Origin: PALSA-612 sp963846915 | GTDB lineage: Bacteria; Actinomycetota; Thermoleophilia; Gaiellales; Gaiellaceae | Direction of reading: 5' to 3' | DNA length: 64,000 bases | Assembly (NCBI GenBank): GCA_963846915.1 | Contig: CAWJXV010000004.1 | Span: 186,001 to 250,000 of the forward strand | Shown: piece after piece, positions 7,693 to 16,411 of the stretch | Layout of the letters: each line of letters begins with the position of its first letter | How positions within the stretch are numbered: position 1 is the first letter of the stretch | Notes under the pieces: model-generated | Database searches by the model: none | Seen by the model: only the letters and a program-made list of their open reading frames with translations | Told to the model about the DNA's origin: nothing | Position numbers and translations under genes: made by a program

Positions 7693-8463
7693 TTAGTTGG
7701 CGAGCGTGGTGACGAGGTGTCCAATTGCGTATCCGACGCCGGCGCTAATTGAGCCGACGATCATTATCTGGACGCCTGAGCGCATCAGGGAGAGGCGGGT
7801 CACCCGGCCTTTGGCCACTCCGATCGCGAAGAGCGCGAGCAGTGTGCAGACGAGGCTGATCGCCAGCGCGGTGTTGAGAGGGAAGAAGAAGTAGGGCCAG
7901 AGGGGCACGATGGCGGCGCACAGGTAGGTGGCGCCGACGACGACTGCGTCGCCGAGTGCGGCGCCGCCGGCGTCGGGAGAGAGCCCGAGTTCCTTCTGGA
8001 CCTTGGTGCGGAGGAAGACGTTCGGATTCGAGGCGAGTCCGAGTGCGACCGTCTCGGCCTGGTGGCGAGGGAGGCCTTCGCGCTCGAGGACGATGGCGAG
8101 CTCGGCGGTTTCGCGCTCGGGGAACTCGTCGATCTCCTTTCCCTCTGAGGCGATTTCGGTGGCGTACAGTTGCTCCTCCGCCTGGCTCGCGAGGTAGGAG
8201 CCGCCGCCCATCGAGATCGCACCCGCGACTGCCTCGGCGAGGCCGGCGACGATGATCAGCGAGCGGGCGGGTTGCGCGGCTGCCATGCCGGTGACGACGC
8301 CGAGTGGAACGAGCAGTCCGTCCTGGGCGCCGAGTACGAACTCGCGGATCCGCGAGAGTCGCCCGATCCGTGCCGCCTCGCCAAGGGAATGCTCCTGGAT
8401 ATGGCGAGCCGCTTCGTCACGGTCGACCGTGCGGTTGGCGGCATCCGCGTCTTGCCTCGTCAA
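7693..8463 (-). CDS. VIT1/CCC1-family iron/manganese transporter
   Basis: This 256-aa membrane protein has the VIT layout: an N-terminal amphipathic stretch, then REFVLGAQDGLLVPLGVVTG (TM1), SLIIVAGLAEAVAGAISMGG (TM2), an acidic cytoplasmic loop (EEQLYATEIASEGKEIDEFPERE) that binds metal in relatives, and three C-terminal helices. Such proteins move Fe2+ or Mn2+ out of the cytoplasm. Translation seems to start at TTG (complement of 8461-8463); a later start is possible. The stop lies 25 nt from the right-hand att repeat, so the gene may belong to the second tandem block. Confidence 0.85.
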   Translation of the reverse strand: MTRQDADAANRTVDRDEAARHIQEHSLGEAARIGRLSRIREFVLGAQDGLLVPLGVVTGMAAAQPARSLIIVAGLAEAVAGAISMGGGSYLASQAEEQLYATEIASEGKEIDEFPERETAELAIVLEREGLPRHQAETVALGLASNPNVFLRTKVQKELGLSPDAGGAALGDAVVVGATYLCAAIVPLWPYFFFPLNTALAISLVCTLLALFAIGVAKGRVTRLSLMRSGVQIMIVGSISAGVGYAIGHLVTTLAN

Positions 8464-9022
8464 CGGGTTGCGTCCCGGGTGACCGTCACGTGATCGTTCG
8501 GGTCAGTGGTGGTCGAGTGCCTCGGCGCTTCTCACAGTGTCCCTTCCCTTACCGTCGCAGACGAGGACCGAGTGTGGACGGTCCAGAGCGCTCGTCCGAA
8601 GGTGGCTTTTCATGCCTCGATCTTCGGCGGTCGTCCGCATCGCAGCATCAGCGTCGCCGGCGAGCACCGTGCGGAGAACTACGGAACAGCACTCGTGCCG
8701 CCACTGACGACGTCGAACCCGGGTCACGCTTCCATTCGACGAATGAACGCGCGTCGACCGAACGACCGAGTCGAGCTGCAGCTGCTTGCGTACCGGACAG
8801 CCGTGCGCGCCGCGCTGGTTCACCTCGGCCGTTCCGAGGATCTCTACAGAAGGATTGCGGCCGTTGCCGCGGCGATCGACAGCCGATCGTGGCCATGGGC
8901 CGCTTCGCCGTCATGTCTCCGCGACACGGACTGCGGCGTATCCGCACATTAGGTCAGCGCCACCACCGATGCTCGAAGTGACGCTGGGCGACGATCCTGG
9001 CAAGGACAGAAAGGAGCTCGCC
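8464..9022. other. 559-bp stretch without a supportable gene
   Basis: Open frames exist on both strands (a plus-strand one from 8506 to 8952 and a minus-strand one from 8823 to 8503), but they overlap each other, lack binding sites and encode compositionally odd proteins rich in Arg, Ser and His with no recognisable domain. No RNA gene, repeat or strong hairpin is seen. It may be decayed coding DNA in the island-associated region. Confidence 0.5.
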
Positions 9023-10111
9023 ATGAAGGCACTCGTATACCACGGGCCGGGCCGCCGGGTCTAGGAGCAGGTACCCGATCCGACTGTCCAAGTTCCGACG
9101 GATGTCGTAGTCCGGATCGACTCTGCCACGATCTGCGGGACCGACCTGCACATCCTCAAGGGCGACGTGCCGGAGGTGATGCCGGGGACGATCCTCGGAC
9201 ACGAAGCTGTGGGAACGGTCGTCGAGACAGGGGACGGCGTCTCGACGCTGGACCTCGGCGAGAGGGTGCTTGTCTCTTGCATCACGTCGTGTGGCCGCTG
9301 CCGCTTCTGCCGCGAGGGCCACTACGGCCTCTGCAGCGGTGGTGGCGGCTGGATCTTCGGTCACCTCATCGACGGGTTGCAGGCCGAGTATGCCCGGGTG
9401 CCGTTCGCCGACACCTCCGTGCACAAGGTCCCCGAAACGCTGACCGATGAGCAGGTCCTCTTTCTCGCCGACATCCTTCCGACGGCCTACGAAGTGGGCG
9501 TCCTCAACGGCGGCGTGCAGCCTGGTGATCTCGTCGCGATCGTCGGAGCCGGTCCGATCGGCCTCGCGGCGATCATGACCGCGAAGCTGTACACACCGGG
9601 GACGATCGTCGCGATCGACCTTGTCGACGCGCGGCTCGACCAGGCGCTCGCGTTCGGGGCCGACGTCGTCGTCAACAACGGGCTCGAGGACGCGGTCGCG
9701 AGGGTTCAGGAGCTGACCGGCGGTCTCGGCGCGGACGTCGCGATCGAGGCAGTCGGGGTGCCGGCGACGTTCGAGCTCTGCGCCGACTTGGTCCGCCCCG
9801 GCGGTCGTGTCGCGAACGTCGGCGTCCACGGTCATTCGGCGACGCTGCATCTGGAGAAGCTCTGGATTCGCGACGTGACGATTACGACCGGCCTCGTCGA
9901 CACCACCACGACGCCTCAGCTCATGCGCCTGATCGCAGAGGGCCGGCTCGACCCGCGGCCGTTCGCGACGCATCGCTTCCCGCTCGCGGAAACCGAAGCG
10001 GCCTATGACCTCTTCGCCACGCCCGCCGAGACGAACGCGCTCAAGGTCGTGCTCGAGGGCGAACAGGTCGCTCCGGCGCCGCGGGAGCTTGCCGCGGCCA
10101 ATCGAGCCTGA
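9023..10111 (+). pseudogene. Zinc-dependent alcohol dehydrogenase interrupted by amber codon 14
   Basis: Starting at ATG 9023 (binding site AAAGGAG), the frame reads MKALVYHGPGRRV, hits TAG at 9062-9064, then continues without a break to 10111 (EQVPDPTVQVPTDVVVRID...). The rest is a complete zinc alcohol dehydrogenase: TICGTDLHILKGD with the catalytic Cys, LGHEAVG, the four-Cys structural zinc cluster CGRCRFCREGHYGLC, and the Rossmann loop AIVGAGPIGLAA. Related enzymes commonly have WEEVPDP here, so TAG probably replaced TGG (Trp). It may be a pseudogene, a sequencing error, or a gene read through or reinitiated at GTG 9161-9169 region codons. Context: between a VIT transporter and a tRNA fragment. 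Confidence 0.8.
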
Positions 10112-10130
10112 AGGCCCGAAATTCGGAAAC

Positions 10131-10153
10131 GAGGGCCGCAGCCGGCGGCCCTC
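10131..10153 (+). terminator. 9-bp hairpin after the dehydrogenase gene
   Basis: GAGGGCCGC and GCGGCCCTC pair around AGCCG, 20 nt after the dehydrogenase stop. There is no T tract, so its activity as a terminator is uncertain. Confidence 0.4.
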
Positions 10154-10171
10154 GCTGCACCTCGCGCAGGG

Positions 10172-10188
10172 GGTCAGCGGTTCGAATC
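10172..10188 (+). repeat. Partial third tRNA-Ala fragment (degenerate att-like site)
   Basis: The 17-mer GGTCAGCGGTTCGAATC, matching 1334-1350 of the tRNA, recurs here followed by a degenerate acceptor-like sequence (ggatagccaca). It suggests an older or second integration junction, making 7669-10200 a second tandem block. The match is short; the conserved T-arm sequence could also come from an unrelated tRNA remnant. Confidence 0.5.
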
Positions 10189-10198
10189 GGATAGCCAC

Positions 10199-10230
10199 AA
10201 GAAAAGGCCCTGGAAACAGGGCCTTTTCTT
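10199..10230. terminator. Strong bidirectional terminator
   Basis: AAGAAAAGGCCCTG and CAGGGCCTTTTCTT form a perfect 14-bp stem with GAAA loop. The A and T tracts at its base make it function on both strands, ending the dehydrogenase from the left and the cupredoxin gene from the right. Confidence 0.85.
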
Positions 10231-10268
10231 CGAGTGCTCCGGCCCCGGGTTGCCGGGGCGCGGGCGAT

Positions 10269-10607
10269 CTAGGTGACCTTGAGGAGGCCGTGCATGATCG
10301 AGGCGTGCGGGTCGCAGACGAAGCGGTAGGTGCCTTTCTTCAGCTTCACGGTCCACTTGTACGTCCCGACCTTGGCGACGCTGGTCTTCTTGTTCAAGCC
10401 GGGGCCCGTCAGGTGGAAGTTGTGGATCGGCGAGCGGTCACGGACGGTAATCGTGTAGGTACCGGCTTTGACCGCCTTGGCGCTCATCGTGATCGTGAAG
10501 CCGGGGCCGTCGGTGGCCGTCAGCTTTCGTGCCGCAGCGGCGGTCGAAGCCGTTGTGAACGCGAGCGCTGCGAGTGCTGCAGCCGCGAGTAGAACGAGTG
10601 GTCGCAT
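10269..10607 (-). CDS. Secreted cupredoxin (plastocyanin-like copper protein)
   Basis: This 112-aa protein has a signal peptide (MRPLVLLAAAALAALAFTTA, cleavage near AAAARK). The mature part is one beta-barrel with type I copper ligands in the right order: His in IHNFHL, then Cys, His and Met in FVCDPHASIMHG. Such proteins carry electrons outside the membrane. GAAAGGAAA precedes the ATG. Immediately upstream on the same strand is a decayed beta-propeller gene that may once have been its operon partner, since PQQ-type propeller proteins and cupredoxins often sit together. Confidence 0.85.
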   Translation of the reverse strand: MRPLVLLAAAALAALAFTTASTAAAARKLTATDGPGFTITMSAKAVKAGTYTITVRDRSPIHNFHLTGPGLNKKTSVAKVGTYKWTVKLKKGTYRFVCDPHASIMHGLLKVT

Positions 10608-10619
10608 GGGCGTTTCCTT

Positions 10620-10912
10620 TCAGCTGAGGGCGTAGGCGACGAGCGAGTAGACGGGCTTCGGGTTCGTGCCGAGGCCGGGAGTGCCGGCGCCGACGAGGAG
10701 CATGTGGTCGGTGACCGCGGGGAACGCCATGATGCCGGCGGGCGCCTAGGCGGTCCAGAGCTGCTTGCCGGTCGTGGTCGAGAAAGCGTAGATCTTCCCG
10801 GTGAAGTCCGAGGTGAAGACGACGTCGTTGGCGACGGTCGCTGCCCCGAAGTCGGGATGCGGGAGCGCCTTCTGCCACTTCACCTTGCCAGTCGCGGCGG
10901 CCGCGCATAACG
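10620..10912 (-). pseudogene. C-terminal remnant of a PQQ-like beta-propeller protein
   Basis: The complement of 10912-10620 reads as the end of a propeller protein: ATGKVKWQKALPHPDFGAAT, VFTSDFTGKIYAFSTTTGKQ, LWTA, then an in-frame TAG, then APAGIMAFPAVTDHMLLVGA and a final TGA. The blade signature (TGKxxWxx, GKIYAFSTTTGKQLW) is clear. The 5' portion is missing: homology stops near 10912, just where the TetR gene region begins. So the gene is both truncated and interrupted and is not functional. It ends 12 nt before the cupredoxin start. Confidence 0.8.
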
Positions 10913-10989
10913 CGACTTGGCAGTATCGTTATTCTCGGGAAGGGCGGGCAGGGACCGACCGCGAACCTGGAGGGAGGAGGCGACCGGCG

Positions 10990-11601
10990 ACGGCAGAGGA
11001 GAACGCATCGGAGGCACCCCGCGGCCGGGGGCGCCCACGCCGCGCGGCCGCCCGATCGGCGATCATCGACGCGACCCTCGCGCTCCTGGCCGAGGGCGGC
11101 TTCCAGGCGGCGACGATGGACACGATCGCCGAACGCGCCCGGGTCAGCAAGAACACGATCTACCGCCGCTGGTGCTCGAAGGAAGAGTTGATCGCCGACG
11201 CCCTGCGCGAGCTCACCGTCGACGCCGAGCTCAAGCCGCAGGACGACCTCTACTCGCTCCTGCGCGAGCACGTCCGCGACGTCGCCCGCGTCCTTGCCGA
11301 CCCGCTCGCCGGCCGCATCCTTCCCAGCCTTCTCGGCGAGCTCTCCCGAAACCCCGCGTTCGCCACTCTCTACGCCGATCGCGTCGTCCGTCCCCGCCGC
11401 CAGGCGATCATCGACGCGCTCGACGATGCACTCCACCGCGGAGAGCTACGCCCCGGCACCGACCCCAACCAGATCGCGGACCTCCTCATCGGCCCACTGC
11501 TGCTTCGCCTGCTCTTCGCATTCGGACTCCCCGACCCCGAGGAGCACTACCCCGAAGACCTGCTCGAAACGCTCTGGAGCGGCATCGCACCGACCCGGTA
11601 G
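10990..11601 (+). CDS. TetR/AcrR-family transcriptional regulator
   Basis: The helix-turn-helix is at SAIIDATLALLAEGGFQAAT through TIAERARVSKNTIYRRWCSK, the most conserved TetR segment, followed by an all-helical ligand domain ending LLETLWSGIAP. The start is unclear. The only conventional in-frame ATG upstream (10801) lies antisense to the beta-propeller remnant. After that remnant there is no ATG, GTG or TTG in frame; the best-placed codon is ACG at 10990, 9 nt after GGAGGGAGGAGG. Either a rare ACG start is used or the start codon was lost. Coordinates therefore begin at that ACG. Target genes are unknown. Confidence 0.75.
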   Translation, partial: TAEENASEAPRGRGRPRRAAARSAIIDATLALLAEGGFQAATMDTIAERARVSKNTIYRRWCSKEELIADALRELTVDAELKPQDDLYSLLREHVRDVARVLADPLAGRILPSLLGELSRNPAFATLYADRVVRPRRQAIIDALDDALHRGELRPGTDPNQIADLLIGPLLLRLLFAFGLPDPEEHYPEDLLETLWSGIAPTR

Positions 11602-11659
11602 CGCGGCGACCCTGGGCGGGCCGTCGAGCAACCGATACCCCTCCGCGAGCGGCAGGCGC

Positions 11660-11860
11660 CTAGGCGTTGCGTCCGGCGTGCAGGACGCTTGCCGCGAGCA
11701 GAGTCATGATCCCGATGGGGAGCAGCCACCAGGCGTTCACGCCTTCGTGGACGAGCAGCGCGACCAGCCCGATCGTCGCGCCCGCGCCGAGTGCGAGCGG
11801 GAGGTTGTCGCCGACGACGAAGCTCCACCAGAACCGGCCGAAGCGACGCAGGTAACTCAC
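11660..11860 (-). CDS. Small two-helix membrane protein
   Basis: This 66-aa protein starts at GTG (complement of 11858-11860), overlapping the stop of the upstream permease gene as GTGA. It reads VSYLRRFGRFWWSFVVGDN, then two hydrophobic stretches (LPLALGAGATIGLVALLVH and NAWWLLPIGIMTLLAASVLH). The translational coupling and plausible membrane topology support a real gene. It is third in the DyP peroxidase-permease operon and may be an accessory subunit of that transporter. No named family is recognised. Confidence 0.65.
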   Translation of the reverse strand: MSYLRRFGRFWWSFVVGDNLPLALGAGATIGLVALLVHEGVNAWWLLPIGIMTLLAASVLHAGRNA

Positions 11861-12588
11861 GCGGTCGCCTCGTTGCGGGGTCTGACGGCCACGACGATCG
11901 CAGCCGAACCGAGTGCCATGAAGGCGATGATCGCGAGCAGCGCGCTGTCCCCGCCGGGCCAACTGGCCCCGACTCCCTCGCCGACCCAGAAGATGCCGAA
12001 CGAGGTGAGCATGATCCCGACGGCGAACTTGAGCGCGTTCTCGGGGACTCGGGCGAGCGGTCCGTGGACGACGAAGCCGGCCACGACGACGACGATCACG
12101 GCCGCCGCGGCGGCGAGCGCGGCGAGCGCGATCCGGCTCTGCGCGGCTCCGAAGGCGATGACGATGAACACGACCTCGAGCCCTTCCAGCAGCACGCCCT
12201 TGAACGACAGCGTGAACGAGTACCAGTCGACCCTTCCGCCCACCCGCTCCGCTGTCCTGGCCTCTTCGGTCTCCCGGGCAAACGCGGCGGCCTCGTCGCG
12301 CTGCGCCTTCAGCCCGGCCGCGCGCAGGATCGCCTTGTAGAGCCACTGCAGGCCGAAGAGGACGAGCAGCGTCCCGACGACGATCCGCAGCGAGTCGATC
12401 GGGATCGAGCCCAGCGCCGGGCCGAGCGTGGCCACGAGCACCGCGAGCACGAGCCCGGCCGAGCCGACGCCGTACAGCGTCGAACGCCACCCCCGCGTCG
12501 TCCCGACGGCGAGCACGATCGTCAACGCCTCGACGGCCTCGACCGCACTGGCGAGGAACGTGACCAGGAACAGGTACGCCGGGCTCAT
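11857..12588 (-). CDS. FTR1-like / COG4280-type membrane permease
   Basis: This 243-aa protein has about seven membrane helices. Two acidic motifs lie in helices, ASAVEAVEALTIVLAVG near the N-terminus and LLEGLEVVFIVIAFG near residue 130, resembling the REGLE motifs of FTR1/EfeU iron permeases. The ATG (complement of 12586-12588) overlaps the DyP peroxidase stop by 4 nt. EfeU, EfeO and EfeB work together in ferrous or heme iron uptake; here only a DyP protein and this permease are present, with no EfeO. Iron transport is inferred from motifs and operon partner. Confidence 0.75.
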   Translation of the reverse strand: MSPAYLFLVTFLASAVEAVEALTIVLAVGTTRGWRSTLYGVGSAGLVLAVLVATLGPALGSIPIDSLRIVVGTLLVLFGLQWLYKAILRAAGLKAQRDEAAAFARETEEARTAERVGGRVDWYSFTLSFKGVLLEGLEVVFIVIAFGAAQSRIALAALAAAAAVIVVVVAGFVVHGPLARVPENALKFAVGIMLTSFGIFWVGEGVGASWPGGDSALLAIIAFMALGSAAIVVAVRPRNEATA

Positions 12589-13481
12589 TCGTCCTCCGGC
12601 GCGAGCCGGCGCAGGGCCTCGGTCGACGGGATGAAGTAGTACGCGCCGGTGAGCGGCCTCGTGTACCGGGTCAGCGCGTCGCGAGCACCGCTCGTCAGCC
12701 CGGCCATGCTCTCCAGCATCGCCACGAGCGGTCGCTGATCGGCGCAGAAGCCGACGAACATGGTGCCGTGGTCGGTGACGGTGCCGAACGGCATGTTGCG
12801 TCGGAAGATCTTCCCGAAGGTGTCCTGGTCGGTGCTCGCGACGTGGGAGTCTGCGGGCTTGTCGTCGAGCTCGACGCTGGCGGGCTTCGTTCGCCCGATC
12901 ACCCGCTCCTGCTCGGCATCCGAGAGCGACTCCCATGCAGTCGCATCGTGGGACCATTTCTGCAGGAGGAGGATCGTCCCGCCCGCGCCGGGCCCACCGT
13001 CGGGGATGACCGCGACGTCTGCGGCTTCGATCAGCGTCGGGTTCTCGCTGCCGTCGATGAAGCCGGTCAGGTCGCGATCGTGCCGGTAGGGCCAGCTCGA
13101 CGTCTCCTCCGCGACGGAGGCCAGCTCACCGAGCTCGGAGATTGCGTTGCGGGCCACGTCGAAGACCACGTCGTAGGCGCTCCCCGAGAGCCAGAGCACG
13201 GCGTCGTGCTGGGTGGCCGGCATCACGAAGCCGTCGATGCCGACGAGGTCGTCGTCGAAGCCCGTCAGCTCCGCCGGAGCATCGGCCGGGGCTGCCTCGC
13301 GCCACAGTTCCGGCCTGAAACCGGCGACGAGGTTGACGCCGCCCATCGTCGTCCGCGGCTCGCGCAACGAGGCGACGGCCCGGACAAGATCGATTCCCGC
13401 CGGCCTGCCCGAGGCGTCGAACTCGAGGTAGGCGTGCGATGCCGTTCCCAGGGCGAAGATCCCGCCTTGGGGAGCTCTCAT
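12585..13481 (-). CDS. DyP-type heme peroxidase
   Basis: This 298-aa protein carries the DyP signature GFIDGSENP with the catalytic Asp, a His in DSHVAST that fits the proximal heme ligand, and the conserved FRRNMPFG segment. There is no Tat signal (the N-terminus MRAPQGGIFALGTASHAYLE enters the domain directly), so it is the short cytoplasmic YfeX-like type. It heads a three-gene operon with the FTR1-like permease and a small membrane protein. EfeB/YfeX proteins have been linked to heme iron, which suits the context. Confidence 0.88.
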   Translation of the reverse strand: MRAPQGGIFALGTASHAYLEFDASGRPAGIDLVRAVASLREPRTTMGGVNLVAGFRPELWREAAPADAPAELTGFDDDLVGIDGFVMPATQHDAVLWLSGSAYDVVFDVARNAISELGELASVAEETSSWPYRHDRDLTGFIDGSENPTLIEAADVAVIPDGGPGAGGTILLLQKWSHDATAWESLSDAEQERVIGRTKPASVELDDKPADSHVASTDQDTFGKIFRRNMPFGTVTDHGTMFVGFCADQRPLVAMLESMAGLTSGARDALTRYTRPLTGAYYFIPSTEALRRLAPEDE

Positions 13482-13586
13482 GGCTCGATGGTATGCGCTG
13501 GCGGAACAACCACGCTCGGTTATCGCGACCCCTCAGCCGGCCAGAGATGAGTTTCGGCCGGTTCGGCGGTCTGTTCTCTCGTGATG

Positions 13587-14114
13587 TCAATCAGGCGACG
13601 GCGGATCAGCAGGGCAGCCGTTCTCGCCGGCAGCGTCGCGGAGGGCCGTGTGGATCCCGGGCACGACGCCGAGGCCAGCCGAAACGCGCTCGAGCAGGTC
13701 GAGCAAGCGCTCGCGCTCCCCAGCGTCGAGCGGCGAGCTGACCTGCTGCTCGTAGGCTGCCGCCTCGCGAAATGCCTGGTCGAGCAGCTCCCGGCCGGCC
13801 TCTGTGAGATGGAGCTCGCGAACCCGGCGATCGGTGAGGTTCGGGCGCCGCTCGAGCAGTCCGCGCTCCTCGAGCTCGTCGACGATCGCCACCATGCGGC
13901 TCCTGGGGATCTGAAGCCGGTCGCCCAGCGCCTGCTGGGAGAGACCCTCCTGGAAGCCGACCGCACGCAGGAGCGCGAACTCCCTCGGATGCAGGTCGAA
14001 CGGGGCGAGCGTCTGCGAGAATCCTTTCGAGACCGAGTAGCCGAGCGAGGAGAGGTTGAACGCGAGGCCGCGGAACGGCTCGGCGGTCGCTGCCCCGTCG
14101 GCCTCGTCGGTCAT
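13587..14114 (-). CDS. MarR-family transcriptional regulator
   Basis: This 175-aa protein has the winged helix: LHPREFALLRAVGFQEGLSQ, the recognition part LGDRLQIPRSRMVAIVDELE, and the wing RPNLTDRRVRELHLTEAG. It is divergent from an MMPL exporter gene 72 nt away, the usual arrangement for a MarR repressor controlling an efflux pump. Since the exporter is broken, the regulator may have lost its main target. Confidence 0.88.
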   Translation of the reverse strand: MTDEADGAATAEPFRGLAFNLSSLGYSVSKGFSQTLAPFDLHPREFALLRAVGFQEGLSQQALGDRLQIPRSRMVAIVDELEERGLLERRPNLTDRRVRELHLTEAGRELLDQAFREAAAYEQQVSSPLDAGERERLLDLLERVSAGLGVVPGIHTALRDAAGENGCPADPPSPD

Positions 14115-14140
14115 GGGTGGATACTACCCCGACCGGAACC

Positions 14141-14163
14141 GTTCTGATATGAATCATTCGAAC
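14141..14163. promoter_or_regulatory. Possible MarR operator between the divergent genes
   Basis: GTTC at 14141-14144 and GAAC at 14160-14163 flank an AT-rich centre containing TGATATGAATCA, itself a partial palindrome. This is the only AT-rich dyad in the 72-bp divergent region. Imperfect symmetry keeps confidence low. Confidence 0.35.
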
Positions 14164-14186
14164 AGCGAAGTAGATCTCAGGGGGGA

Positions 14187-16394
14187 GTGACCATGGAAGG
14201 CACCCAGTCCGCAGGCTCGAGGACCGCAGGAGCGAAGCGCAACCGGCTCGGCAGCCTGGCCCACTTCACGGCGCGTCATCGCTGGCCCGTGATCGGGGTC
14301 TGGATCGTACTGACCCTGATCGGCGGCGTCGCGGCCGGCAAGCTGTCGAGCCGCTGGTACCAGAGCTTCTCGATCCCGGGCAAGCCGGCCTACGAGGCGA
14401 GCCAGCGCGAGTTGAAGGCATTCGGGGTCGGGGTGCGCCCGCCGAACGTCGTCGTCTTCCACACGACCAAGGAGACGCGACCAAGAGCGCCGCGATCAGT
14501 GCCGGCGATGCTGCGCGCGGCGGCGGCGATACCCGGGGCGCTTCACGAGCTCGTACTTCTCGACGCACCACAACCCGATGTACATCTCGAAGCGACAGGC
14601 ACACCGCGATTCATGGAGGTCTATCCGGCCGGGAAGGCGAAGTTCGACACCAAGAGCGGCGCCAAGCAGCTGCGCGCCGCCGCAGCCGCTGGGCTGCCGG
14701 CCGGGATCACGGTGAACGTGACCGGCCACGATCCATTGGAGGAAGCGTCGTCGCACGGCGGCGGCGGCAGCTCCAGCGTGCTGCTCGAGGCGCCTGATCG
14801 GAGGCCTCGGAGCGCTCGTGATCCTGCTGTTCGTGTTCGGCACGCTGCCGGCCATCCTGATGCCGGTCGTGGTCGCGGTGGCGGCGATCCTGAACACGTT
14901 CACGCTCGTCTGGGGCCTGACCTACATCACGAACGTGTCGATCATCGTCCAGTTCCTGATCGCGCTGGTCGGGCTCGGTGTCGCGATCGACTACTCGCTG
15001 CTGATGATCTTCCGCTTCCGCGACGAGCTCCGCGAGGGCATCGGACGTCGAGACGGCGCTGGCCGAGACGATGACGCATGCCGGCCGGTCGGTGATCGTC
15101 TCCGGCTCCACGGTGGCGGTCGGCCTGTTGTCGATGGTCATCCTGCCGCTGCCGTTCATCCGCTCGATCGGGATCGGCGGCATGCTGATCCCGCTCGTCT
15201 CCGTGCTGGCTGCGATCACGCTGCTCCCGGCGATGCTGAAGACGCTGGGGACGCGCATCAACAGCGTCCGCGTGCTGCCGAAGCGGCTCGTCGACAAAGG
15301 CCATCCCGAGGACGGCGCCTGGGGTCGCTGGGCACGTTTCGTCGTCCGGCGCCCGTGGCCGGTGGCGATCGCCGGTCTGGCGGTGGTCGGCGTGCTCGTC
15401 GGGCTGGGCACGCAGATGAACCCGAACGAGGCGCAGCTGAAGAACTTCCCGGGCACGGGCACGGCGATCGCCGGCCGCGCTCAGCTCGCCGCGGCCGGGA
15501 TCAGCCCCGGCGTGATGAAGCCGATCAACGTGCTCGTCGAGAACGGCGGCAACGCGCAGGCGATCGCGGCGAAGCTCGGCAACGTCAAAGGGCATCGTCG
15601 GCGCCAGCGCGCCTGCGGCCTGGCACCGTGGCCAGGACGCGCTGGTCGAGGCGTTCCCGGCGATCGACGGGTCCGCCCCCGGGATCCAGGGGGTCATCGA
15701 CCGTGCGAAGAACGCGATCAAGGGCACCAACGGGACTGTCACCGGCGTCGCCGCGGTCGACCGCGACTTCGTGCACGCGATCTACGGGACGTTCCCCTAC
15801 GTGCTGGCGTTCGTGGTGATCCTGACGCTGATCCTGCTCACGCGGGCGTTCCGGTCGATCGTGCTGGCGGTCAAGGCGGTGATCCTCAACCTGCTCTCGC
15901 TGGCCGCCGCGTTCGGGATCATCGTCTTCATCTTCCAGGAGGGACACGGCTCGTCGCTCTGGAACATCAGCGCGACGCAGGCGATCACAGCCTGGATCCC
16001 GCTGATGATCTTCGCCTTCCTGTACGGCCTCTCGATGGACTACGAGGTGTTCATGCTCACCCGCATGCGCGAGGCGTACGACGAGACCGGATCGACCGAC
16101 AAGGCGATCGAGCTCGGGCTCTCCCGTACCGGCAAGCTCGTCACGAGCGCGGCGCTGATCCTCATGTTCGCGTTCCTCGTCCTCTCCTCGAGCCCCGGCT
16201 ACGAGATCAAGGTGTTCGCCATCGGGCTCGCGGCCGGGATCATCTTCGACGCGACGGTGATCCGGACTCTGCTCGTCCCGTCGCTGATGAAGCTGCTCGG
16301 CGACTGGAACTGGTGGATGCCGAAGTGGACGGCGAGCGTCCTTCGCGTCCGCGCGCCGGAACCGGCGAGGAAGCCGGCCACGGAGAACGTCTAG
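14187..16394 (+). pseudogene. MMPL/RND-type lipid or drug exporter, multiply frameshifted
   Basis: The gene starts at GTG 14187 or ATG 14193 (SD GGGGGGAG) with LAHFTARHRWPVIGVWIVLT, a typical MMPL N-terminus. The reading frame then changes many times: small indels near 14475, 14500 and 14550-14610, one extra base near 14790 (LLEA|LIGGLGALVILLF), one near 15042 (before the ETALAETM segment) and one near 15590 (NVKG|IVGASAP). The pieces together cover a whole ~735-aa protein with both membrane blocks (AIDYSLLMIFRFRDE and FLYGLSMDYEVFMLTRM). It cannot be translated as one product. The C-terminal 207 residues remain open from 15771. Confidence 0.85.
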
Positions 16395-16411
16395 GGACGG
16401 AAGGCCTGCCG

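Noticed and set aside
8503..8952. Opposed open frames that might be a gene of about 100-150 aa
   Set aside because: They overlap on both strands, have no ribosome binding site or recognisable domain, and their composition looks like the by-product of GC-rich DNA.
11660..12490. A long minus-strand frame across the permease gene
   Set aside because: Apart from its last 66 codons it is the out-of-frame shadow of the FTR1-like gene, with an Arg/Ala/Gly-rich product.
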